A DNA stretch of 64,000 bases from Actinostola sp. cb2023 (lineage: Eukaryota; Cnidaria; Anthozoa; Actiniaria; Actinostolidae): NCBI GenBank assembly GCA_033675265.1, contig JAUJYZ010001450.1:116001-180000 (forward strand). Reading direction: 5' to 3'. Under the pieces are notes generated by a model. It was not told where the DNA came from, did not search any database, and saw only the letters and a list, made by a program, of their open reading frames with translations. Made by a program: the position numbers and the translations under genes. Shown here piece by piece: positions 1-9,700 of the stretch. The first letter of the stretch is position 1. Each line of letters starts with the position of its first letter.

Positions 1-1
1 T

Positions 2-610
2 CACGAACGGATTCATACCGGGAATAAACCATACCAATGTAAAACCTGTAGTAAGGCATTTCCACGGCAAGGTGACCTCACCGTTCACGAGCGGATTCAT
101 ACTGGGAATAAACCATACCAATGTAAAACCTGTAGTAAGGCATTTCCACGGCAAGGTGACCTCACCGTTCACGAGCGGATTCATACTGGGAATAAACCAT
201 ACCAATGTAAAACCTGTGGTAAGGCATTTCCACGGCAAGGTGACCTCACCATTCACGAACGGATTCATACTGGGAATAAACCATACCAATGTAAAACCTG
301 TAGTAAGGCATTTACACAGCAATGGTCCCTCAGCTGTCACGAGCGCATTCATACTGGGAGTAAGCCATACCAATGTAAAACATGTGGTAAGGCATTTACA
401 CAGCAAAGTAACCTCACCGTTCATGAGCGGATTCATACTGGGAATAAACCATACCAATGTAAAACCTGTGGTAAGACATTTACACATCAAGGTAACCTCA
501 CCATTCATGAGCGGATTCATACTGGGAATAAACCATACCAATGTAAAACCTGTGGTAAGACATTTACACATCAAGGTAACCTCACCGTTCACGAGCGGAT
601 TCATATATAA
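2..610 (+). CDS. WZ-0: 3' end of a C2H2 zinc-finger gene (partial at left edge)
   Basis: The open frame enters from the left edge without a start codon and ends at TAA 608-610. It codes the end of one finger (HERIHT) and seven complete C2H2 fingers, each exactly 84 bp (28 residues), joined by TGNKPYQC linkers in place of the usual TGEKPY. Fingers follow C-x2-C-x12-H-x3-H, and the last ends HERIHI-stop exactly as in WZ-B and WZ-D. Poly-C2H2 proteins are usually nuclear DNA-binding factors; that role is inferred from the family. By comparison with the four downstream copies, the acidic region and WW exon should lie to the left of this window. The finger frame is seen directly and is certain; the whole-gene structure is inferred. 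Confidence 0.93.
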   Translation, partial: HERIHTGNKPYQCKTCSKAFPRQGDLTVHERIHTGNKPYQCKTCSKAFPRQGDLTVHERIHTGNKPYQCKTCGKAFPRQGDLTIHERIHTGNKPYQCKTCSKAFTQQWSLSCHERIHTGSKPYQCKTCGKAFTQQSNLTVHERIHTGNKPYQCKTCGKTFTHQGNLTIHERIHTGNKPYQCKTCGKTFTHQGNLTVHERIHI

Positions 611-964
611 GACTAAAACCGTGAGGATGGAATGCGAAATTTCGGCCTAAGACACGGGTACAAAGGCCACAATCGCAAATACATGGAGAGAATGAATGAA
701 TGAGACCAATGGAGAGAGACCAAGAAAGGACTAACTTGTTCTTGTCCAGTACTGCGTGGATAACGATTCTCAATTGCTCAGTTATATTTCATTAATTGTA
801 AAAAACATACATACATACAATATTAAACTTGTGATCTGAGTCAGTTACAGAGGTTACCTCAAACGAGTCCGTAATACTGACGCTAATCTACCTATATGTT
901 TTGTGATTTGCTATGACCTTCCATTTATAATGATGGTGTTATGTTGTTAAGTGAGTACAATAAA
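611..964 (+). other. WZ-0 3' UTR with poly(A) signal
   Basis: This non-coding tail is conserved after every WZ gene: a GCGAAATTTCGGCCTAAG block, one or more GAGAGACCAAGG units, a (CATA)n tract, then AATAAA at 959-964. The matching AATAAA is kept in WZ-A (14990-14995) and WZ-C (37570-37575), but the homologous position is deleted or changed in WZ-B and WZ-D. Confidence 0.6.
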
Positions 965-1800
965 GTTAAAGTTAAAATCATCAGAATGCAGATGCGTCAG
1001 TCCGAGCAAATGGAACGCGCCCTTAATTACAACAATTAGAATGCGTAATTTTGAGTATCAAAGTCATTTTGAATACCGTAGAGTTACGATAATAACGACC
1101 CCGGACCGTTACTTTCGAATTTAGCATGCCAAAGTGGCCGCTACTTTCGGGTAGCCGTTACTTTGGGATGGTTAAAAACGCTTGCAAACACAAAACAGAA
1201 CGAGATTCATGTTATGTCAAAAGGTCATCCACATGCTAAATTCTACGATATTTATTCACAACAATCTACAAGATTACAAAACAAAGTAAACTGTAACAAA
1301 TACCGGTATACTATACAGTGAAAGTTCTAAGTGTTCAATAACACTGTGAATCACGTATTAGCAGACTGTGATCATCTCACTCTTGCATATAAGAGCACAT
1401 AGTTTTAGGGGGCTGGTTACTTTCGGGGGGGGCGGGGTAATTTTGGATTTATAAAGAAAGGCAAAAACTAACGTTACTTTCGGGAGGCCGTTATTTCCAA
1501 TAACTCTAGCCTTGAAGATCAAAGTTTGTGTGTGCAAATCAAGACTAGTACGATACTGATTGTGACTGAACTCCCTGCTACTGGTTCGATACAGTTTGTC
1601 TTTGAATTATTAACGATTTGATCGAATAAACATATTACTTATTCCTACCCTCCTCTCTTCATAGCAAGGACGTACGTCACTAAGTAAATACCACTCAATT
1701 GTTTCTAAGCATATTCACTTTAATGAGAAGAAAGAAGCTTACAACTGTTTTTCAAATTACAATCTTATGATTGTTTAGGAAAATTGCACCGAGCCTGCCA
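965..1800. other. Spacer between WZ-0 and P1, repeat-rich, no gene
   Basis: No supported gene. About 1079-1508 is specific to this unit and has several copies of a CGTTACTTTCGGG-like motif (also seen near 16480-16600), bounded by short inverted ends (TAGAGTTA and TAACTCTA). The rest is unit-common spacer, including a 130-bp block (about 1671-1800) that is inverted in unit B. Confidence 0.5.
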
Positions 1801-3228
1801 TTAGTTATTCAAATATAGTTTTACGTCTTCGTCATCCACTAAACCGCGTCCTCTTCCACCTCTCCTTTCACCGGGTCCTCTTCCACCTCTCCTTTCAGTG
1901 GGTCTTGTTCTGGGGCGTGGCCTTCCAGTAGGTCTTGTTTTGGGGCGTGGCCTTCCAGTGGGTCTTGTTTTGGGGCGTGGCCTTCCAGTGGGTCTGGGGC
2001 GTGGCCTTCCACTGGGTCTTGTTTTGGGGCGTGGCCTTCCACTTGGTCTCGTTCTGGGGCGTTGCCTTCCAGTGGGTCTAGTTTTGGGACGTGGCTGTAC
2101 CCTGGGTCTTGTTCCGCTAGGCTTTACAGTTGGTCTGCTCTTTCTACTCTGGTCGTTATAATCATCAGTCAATGGGAACTCATCTCGGCTCTCCTCGTCA
2201 TCACCTAGAATTCCAACAATACTCAGATTTGTAATATCTCTCAGCATAATGCAATTCTAGCAAATCTAGCTAATTTCTACGGTACGTTTGCAAAATATTT
2301 GATTGTTAACCAGTCTAGCGCTATCTTCAACGCTTTACGATCATGATTACAAACAATGCATTTACCATAAACGGCCAGCGAAGAGAGCTGGTCGAGCAAC
2401 ATTGTTACGTCATGACCCTTGCAGAATTACACCCTGACTTTTTTCATACTTCGAAAGATGCATGGAAAATTCTAAATTCTGAAATCTCTCACAACATTAC
2501 TAATGAGATCATTATATACTTAACTAGCCGACCTGTGTCCATTAGTTGAGCTTCGTCGACCGCCATCTCGTCATCTGGTGCAAATAGAAAGATTAATTAA
2601 CACAATATATACACATAATGTACGAGTGTTTGCCGTTTGAGCGAAAGCCAGCTGATCTAGAGCGTTGAGCGCCATCTTTGAAAACGTCCACTCCAATGAT
2701 TCAACCGTGATGAGAAGGAATTACGGCTCAGCCCTTCGTTGGAGATTGATTGATAGAAGCCAAATTGCGTTGGCGTTTGAACTTCTGAAAACCGCTGTAA
2801 GGCGAATGGAAACGATTACCGTTACCTGTGTTCATAAGTTGATCTTCGTCGACCTCTGTCTCGTCATCATCTAGTGCAAATTAGAGAGAGTTATGTTAAC
2901 ACAAAATAATACACAAACTGAACGATTATTAGCACTTGGACAACATATGCATGTAATAATGTAAAAATCGGCTAACGACGACCGTACTAAACTTATCCAC
3001 TCATTTGAAACGATTTCTTCTCGTGTGAAAATGGACGGCAGGATACGAGCTTTACTGTCCATCTGCAAGCAGCTGCTTACTAGCGTCGCAGTTTTGAAAC
3101 GAAATGAAATTCTAGTGACTTACCCAACAGGTCTTCTAAGGGCTCGTCAATGTCTTCAAAGTCCGCATCGAAAGGAATTGCAAAATAGCCAAACCAATGA
3201 CCAGCAATAGGACAAGCACAGATTTCAT
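1801..3228 (-). pseudogene. P1: secreted Pro/Arg-repeat protein gene, damaged copy
   Basis: Minus-strand copy of the four-exon P family (see P3). Exon 1 is 3124-3228 (start MKSVLVLLLVIGLAI), exon 2 is 2826-2870, exon 3 is 2533-2574 and exon 4 is 1801-2320, all with GT-AG borders and phase 1. Two lesions are visible. A TT insertion after GGCTAT in the signal exon (shared with P4) throws the rest of that exon out of frame. A TAG stop lies in exon 4 just after the LDWL-like segment (about 2278). The downstream frame is still open from about 2247: GDDEESRDEFPL, then roughly seven Pro/Arg decapeptides, a Gly/Arg tail and the conserved end DVKLYLNN. Probably a pseudogene, unless the lesions are assembly errors. 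Confidence 0.7.
1895..2120 (-). repeat. 30-bp coding minisatellite of P1
   Basis: Tandem 30-bp units (plus-strand look: GGCCTTCCAGTGGGTCTTGT followed by TTTGGGGCGT). Read on the minus strand in the gene's frame they give RPRPKTRPTG. The unit length is a multiple of three, so all frames stay open, which explains the shadow frames on both strands. Confidence 0.85.
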
Positions 3229-3315
3229 CTTGGTTGCACTGTAACTTGCTTAGAACTCTACACGTTCTTCTACGATGTCCAAACTTGTGTGGTGATTTTG
3301 GAGTTCTTCCTAGAA

Positions 3316-3321
3316 TTTATA
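3316..3321 (-). promoter_or_regulatory. TATA box of P1
   Basis: TATAAA on the minus strand within GCGGGTATAAATTC, about 90 bp upstream of the P1 start codon. The same box and flanks are kept before P3 and P4, which supports a functional core promoter. Confidence 0.65.
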
Positions 3322-3329
3322 CCCGCGCT

Positions 3330-3771
3330 ATGTGAAGGCATATGATTGTGCTTTATAGGCATTATTATGGTGGGCTATTCTGGTAAGGACACCAAACTAC
3401 TTCAACAAAGAAACAATTGATCCCAGTCATTTAAGTATTGTCCCACCTCTTTGATAGAGATAGCTTAGCGAGCAGATAATTGTGCCTTGATCGGGGAGAA
3501 ATGTTTGTCATAGTTCGTTTCGGTAAAAGTCATCTCTATAATGGAAGTCAGTGACAGTGCAACATTGTGATTGGAGAAGGGAAGTGGAAAAAGCCAAACC
3601 TTCTTGAATTCAAATGCTAAAGCTAATGAACTTGTGGCGGTCAGGCCACACACACCGGGAACTTCGTGCCCTACTCTTAGTCGAACTGTGGTGTGGGTTC
3701 TTTTTCGGCCCTCCAGTGCAATAATGGAGTGTGGAGAGACGGGACCGCCATTTTTATTTTCATTATTATTA

Positions 3772-3814
<43 letters not shown>

Positions 3815-4200
3815 TGATTATTATAATTATTTATTATTATTATTATTATAATACAAGAATTTATCTGATTATAACCAATAATTTTATTATTCCACTCGTG
3901 TGTCATTTTATGCCATATAAGGGCAAGAGAACACGCAAAATATATGCCAGCGTATTACACAGTAGCTCGCGCGCGCACGAAACACAGCAAAAATGGCTCA
4001 AAAACTTGAGGAAACAAAGAAACAAAATCAATTGTGGAATAATAAACCCCTTATTTGATGGTTTGACAGATAATATTTGCGGACATTTTACTCATTGCTC
4101 GTATTTTTCCACGCCCTAGCTACGGGCTCAGAAAAAATACTACGCAACTCGTAAAATATCCGCGTGTATTATCTGTCAAACCATCAAATAAGCTGTATCT
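3330..4200. other. Unit spacer with (TTA)n and a hairpin element
   Basis: No supported gene. It holds a segment repeated at 40960-41280 and partly at 53230-53400, a (TTA)n microsatellite at about 3760-3852, and an inverted repeat at about 4050-4192 whose arms share TATTTGATGGTTTGACAGAT. The same hairpin recurs at 42206-42350. Confidence 0.6.
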
Positions 4201-4659
4201 ATGTAAGGGGATAGAAGGCCACGAGGCGCCGAGTGGCCCTTCTATCAATGCGAGGCGCTTTAAATTCCATACAGCACGAGTGTTTATTCTCTAACCGTTT
4301 TAGAATATAGTCATACTGACGAGAGTATTCTTTGGCTGCATGTCAGTAGTTTCCCAAAGGAATCAGTACTGATTTCAAATGCAAATACGCCGTTATGCAA
4401 AGCTGTTCAGTTGTGTGTGACTTCAGTGGAGCGAAGATGAATATCCGATGGCTAGCTTGAGGCTTTTAAAATACGAAGCTTGCAACGCTAGAAATCACCG
4501 GTATTTGTTGTGGAAATGAAGAGCAGAAATCTCAAAGTTTCTTCAAACCAGTTAGAACGGACGAAATTGAAAAATGAGAGAAATAATGGCCACCAAAGAA
4601 AACCAGTCAAGCACGATGTGGACATTTAATTTCATGAACTTGCCCATGAACTTTAATTT

Positions 4660-5120
4660 CATATTATAAAGCGAATAGAAGATGACTCACCGTGCTTCTA
4701 TACAAAAATAATGTACTTCTGAGGTCTTGAAACGGCTGCTGAATGCACTCGCGTTCCGCTCGTGCATCCACTAGCAGCTTTCAAGACCCCAGCGTGCATT
4801 ATTTTTGTATATAAGCACGGAGAGTCAGCTCCAGTTCCCATGCATTCTCATTCACTCTTGTCAGGCCTGCATGAACAGTTTTAACTCGAATGAACCGAGT
4901 CCATATTTATTGGCTTGTTGTTCTTTGATGCCCATGAACTTTAATTTCATATTATAAAGCGAATAGAAGATGACTCACCGTGCTTCTATACAAAAATAAT
5001 GTACTTCTGAGGTCTTGAAACGGCTGCTGAATGCACTCGCGTTCCGCTCGTGCATCCACTAGCAGCTTTCAAGACCCCAGCGTGCATTATTTTTGTATAT
5101 AAGCACGGAGAGTCATCTTC
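4660..5120. repeat. Two copies of a palindromic element with GATGACTCACCGTGC ends
   Basis: A roughly 160-bp hairpin-forming block lies at about 4676-4830 and again at about 4963-5118. Its arms pair CTTCTATACAAAAATAATG with CATTATTTTTGTATATAAG. A neighbouring segment beginning AGCTCCAGTTCCCATGC occurs at about 4828 and again at 5637, so this stretch was built by local duplication. Confidence 0.6.
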
Positions 5121-5145
5121 TATTAGCTAACTATTGACCAAAAAG

Positions 5146-5486
5146 CAGGAGTCCATAAGTAGGAGCATCCGTGTAGCTTTAAAATCTGTCACGGCTTTTG
5201 AACAAATTTGGCTATTTTAGAACATGAAATTGACCAATCATTGTTGCTGCAAATCGTTAACGAGTTGCGCGGCAAATAAAACAAGTTGCAACAATATAAA
5301 ATGAGTTGCTGCAAATAAAACGAGGTGCTGCAAATAAAACGAGTTGCTGCAAATAAAACGAGTTGCTGGAAATAAAACCGGAAGTGCACAGTGATTGGTC
5401 AATTTCGAGAAATAGCCAAACTTGTTCAAACGCCGTGACATAGACCCAATATATGTAGCATGGATGCTCCTACTTATGGGCTCCTG
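5146..5486. mobile_element. Non-autonomous DNA transposon, CAGGAG(T/C)CCATAAG ends
   Basis: Terminal inverted repeats are CAGGAGTCCATAAGTAGGAG and the complement of CTCCTACTTATGGGCTCCTG. CAAAAAG flanks both sides (5139-5145 and 5488-5494), a 7-8 bp target duplication in the hAT range. The inside carries short CAAATAAAACGAGTTGCTG tandem units (about 5270-5385). The element at 62196-62727 has the same ends. Confidence 0.7.
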
Positions 5487-5489
5487 TCA

Positions 5490-6320
5490 AAAAGCTAGTA
5501 TTAAATACTCAGTAAACGCACCAAGAATATCAAGTCTTTTTGTGTAAGTTATTGCTCACCTATCAAACTAGAACTGGAAGAACGCGGCTTTAACTCGCTT
5601 GTATTGCTTTCCAATAGATTGACAATCGGATGGGGCAGCTCCAGTTCCCATGCATTCTCATTCACTCTTGTCAGGCCTGCATGAACAGTTTTAACTCGAA
5701 TGAACCGAGTCCATATTTATTGGCTTGTTGTTCTTTGATGCCCATGAACTCGATTAGTGTTTGTGCGCGTTCTCTATCGAGTTAGTTGCTTCGCAAATTC
5801 GATGGGGACGCGACCTCTGTGACGCTCGAACGTGGACCCTTCATCACTAATTCTATAAAAGCTCAAAATAACTTTGACAATACCACTCAAGGCCATGGCG
5901 AGATGCAGAGTCAAGAGCGAACTCACTCAGAGACTCGTGGTGAAGTTCAGAGAGGACATCAGCTCAGGTTACATTTAATAATCGATACAAAAATGTGTCA
6001 ATATTCCACCAGTTCTTACAAGATTACAAGCTTAGATGACCTGACATTGAATACAAAGTCTAAAGAAGCCTTTAGATCACTGTTTAGTAAATGATTATCA
6101 GTTTTAAGAACGATGGAACAACAATTTTAAACTAAAATAGTAAAATGTCATAGTTAACTGTTATTTTTTTAATTGTCAGTAAACTACTAATTTCTGGGTC
6201 ATTTGTCAGTTAACTACTAAATTTTAGGCCAATTGTCAGTTAACTGTTAACCCCATCCACACCCTCCTATAGTGAAAACCAGCATTTAAGCAAATACTGC
6301 ATCTAAGAGCGCTTTACACC
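5490..6320. other. Spacer before WZ-A leader
   Basis: No supported gene. A 102-codon frame at 5786-6094 has no recognisable domain, no splice context and no counterpart in other units. A half copy of the 135-bp satellite (about 6265-6315) abuts the WZ-A leader. Confidence 0.5.
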
Positions 6321-6620
6321 GGTCTGCATGATTTGTTGTTGGGTACCCTGTGTCAGCGCCCGCAATTCCTTCCGCTGGTTAACACATGAATTGAGATTCT
6401 GTAGAAATATTAGAGATATATCGCGTTAGAAATCCATCATATTGTAACCGTTACTACACTAGATCAACCTACAACATACGAGTTTTGAAGTGCTCTTCGT
6501 CTCTGACGAGAACTAAGCCAAAACTTGAGAGTGAAACCGTTCAGCGTTGGCGACAAAGACAAACCTCGAGGTTCTTGTACAAGTTTGTAGTTGTGTACCG
6601 TCGAACTGCTAAAACTACAG
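6321..6620 (+). promoter_or_regulatory. WZ-A promoter/5' leader exon
   Basis: This roughly 300-bp block beginning GGTCTGCATGATTTGTTG is nearly identical before WZ-A, B, C and D. It has no long frame and ends CTAAAACTACAG at a consensus donor GTAAGT (6621). I read it as promoter plus non-coding first exon. The transcription start cannot be placed. Confidence 0.55.
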
Positions 6621-6738
6621 GTAAGTTTAATAGATAATACGAACATCGTTGAATGTTGCCTTATTGTATTATTTATAAATGTCATTCATCGTAAACTATT
6701 TGTCACTCATGACGTGTTTAGATCGAGTCAAGAAAACC

Positions 6739-9700
6739 ATGGAGTCATCAATACTGGGTACAGATTGGATGGAGTATTATTGTAAGTCAGGAGAGCTGCT
6801 GTTCTACTATAACAAGGTGACAGCAGAACACACATGGCCGAACATCTCAAATGTATGTACTGTATTTGACTTGCAATGTATAATTAGCCACTTTAGAAAC
6901 GAGTGGAGGACTGGGAACGAGTTTTTATAATTAATCTAATTAAAAAATGAACCCCATCACAAGAAAGAGCATATCAGAATTAGTAAGTTTCAGGAGTTTG
7001 ATAGGGTTTGGACAAGTAGCAACTGAACTGCAGACATTTAAAAACTGCAAATATTTCAAAGAAATGTACATGTATGGTTACTCGGGAAAAGCATCCCTAC
7101 TAAACATACCTTATTTATTAACTATCTTTGTAATTTTTCCGATTTTTGGAAAGCTGTTACTCGTTCAATATCTAACAAAACCTTTTGAAACTTTGTAATA
7201 ATGCTAATAATGCTAATAATGCTCATTTTTTAATTAGTTTAATTCTTAAAACTCGTTCCCAGTCCTCCATTCGTTTCTAAAGTGGCTAATAAATATTAGT
7301 AGAAACCTCTATTAAGCGGTCACCCTCGGAAAATAGGCAACTGACCGCTTAATAGAGGTGACCGCTTAAAGTGCATATGACATGAAAAATTTCATTGGCC
7401 TCAATTATGCAGATTATTGGTAGTATTAAAGAAAACATAATCAATTTTCTGTGAAATGATTGCTTTGAAAGATATTTTCCGAAAAATACATCAGCTGTTA
7501 TGACATCACTTTGTTTGAAGAGCCTCAAAAATAACCAAAATAGTCATACTTTTGTCCGAACATAAGACAAAAACATAAACAGGTAAAGCTCCTAACCTTT
7601 TTGGTGTTTACAGTCAAACCAGGTCAGGCGTCCCCCCCTAGAGTTACCCCTAATAAGGGCAGACACACAGGCAGCCAGTACGTGTTGTGTGTCTGCCCAA
7701 ATTAGGGGTAGCGTTTGTTTTATTAATCCAATCAGCAATCGAATTTTCAAATTATTCTTGTTTTAAGCAATAAACATTATTATTATTATTATTTGAATAT
7801 TGAAATATTCGTTCACAATAATCGAAGTTCAAAGCGAAAAATCAAATCAATGTTCAAATAACAAAGTCAATAATGGACTCTAGGGGGGCACGCGTGACCT
7901 GGTTTGACTGTAAAGTATTATATCTGTGCTTTTAATTTACTTCAAATTGTTTGTTGTTCTTTTCGATATTTGCCATGATATCAATGAAACCTGGATGCTA
8001 TCAAGCAACAAACAAAGTGTGACGTCACACTTCGCAACATGTTTTTCACAAATATCTCTAAAAGCAATAATGCAATCAAAAATTCTTTGTAATATTATTA
8101 TTTCCATCACTAATCTATATTATAAAATGAAATAAAAAAGATTGTGTCATAAAAGTTTACAGTAAGTATGGGGGCCGATTTCCGGTAATTTAAGTGAAAG
8201 TGACCACTTGATAGAGGGTGACCGCTTAACAGAGGGCCGCTTAGGTTTCACTGTAGCATACTATCACAAATCCTGCAATCTGATTGGCTAACATACTCAC
8301 TATATATATTTAACAATTAGACTATAAGGTTTCTATGAGGCAATTGTCAACAAGGCGCATAGTATGATAGTTTACTATCCTCATTGTAACCAAGAATGAG
8401 TAGTCTAATTGTTTTAGCATAAACCATCCTGTACATGTACATGTAGGTCAGTAGAAAATGACAGAAACAAACAACAGACAATAATTTGTTGAGAAACTCC
8501 TCCGAAACATTAGCAAAACGCGACGACGAGGCCGCCATTTTGTTTGTTTACCTCTACTCAGGGTCTATGAGCTGATAGACCACTAGTAGCGAACCAATCA
8601 GATCGCAGGATTTGCAATAGATCACTGGATGGTTTATGCTAATGCATGATAGATAGTGAGTAACGAAAAAGCCAGAGTTTTGAACAGAAACAAAGCGCAA
8701 ATTCAATAAATATTGGTATAAAATCGAAGGTACCAGTATGCTAGTTTGTTTCTACTAAAACAATCAGACTACTCATTCTCATTTTCTATGAGTCAATAGT
8801 CAACAAGGCGCATAGCATCGAGTTGACTATTGACACATAGAAAACTTGAACTCGTAGTGTAATAATATTGAAGGGTTCCTTGGAAGAACAATGAAAGTGA
8901 TCTCTGATCAAAATCTAAATTCTCCTCAAGATTGTATGAATTTCAAAGGAGATTTTGGGTTTTGATCACAAGTCACTTTATACTCTGTTCTTGCAGGGAC
9001 CCCTTCAATTGTTAAACATGTATAATTAATTAAAATACCTCACTGGTCATAATTTAGTAACTAGACCATAGTTTTTTGCCTTGGCTTTACTGAATATGTC
9101 TTAGTAGTTGTACAATGGTATGTATGTATTTGACTTTGCTATTATTATTGTAGTTGTTGATTGTGTCACATGTTGTTTTAAAGCTAATAGTCATTCAAGA
9201 CCAACATGTACTGTAGGTATACTTCTAAAACTCATTAATAATTCATGAGCTATTATGCCAATGGGAGCTGTCCATTTGGTCAGGTGCATGAACCTTTATA
9301 CCACCGTACAGACCTGCCAGGTTTTAGTTATATAACTGATTAATAAAACATGAGTGTTATAACTGAAAGTGATAGAACACTCATGTTTTGTTAATCAGTT
9401 CTAGAACTGACTACCCGAAACACAGGCCTGTATGCAAAGGTCTCAGTTTTAATATCGCATCACTGACCTTCACATAGGCATTTTTGGAATGATATTACTC
9501 GGTTCCTTCTAACACCTACAATATCTCTTTCAAATGTGGGACGAGTTGTGATGTTCAGTGCGCATGATCGCAGTGTAACAGTCATATTTGTGATTTTCTT
9601 TAACTTTTTCCATCAGAAATTATCGTATCCTCGTATCTATATCCACCGATACAACACGGCCTCTCGTTTTATAAATATCACATGTAGAAACCTGTTTACT

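Noticed and set aside
72..650. Plus-strand frame [12 protein letters not shown]... in the WZ-0 array and its equivalents in other arrays
   Set aside because: Alternative frame of the same 84-bp repeat; the C2H2 frame is the conserved one.
5786..6094. 102-codon plus-strand frame
   Set aside because: No domain, no homologous frame in other units and no splice context; could be an exon but nothing supports it.
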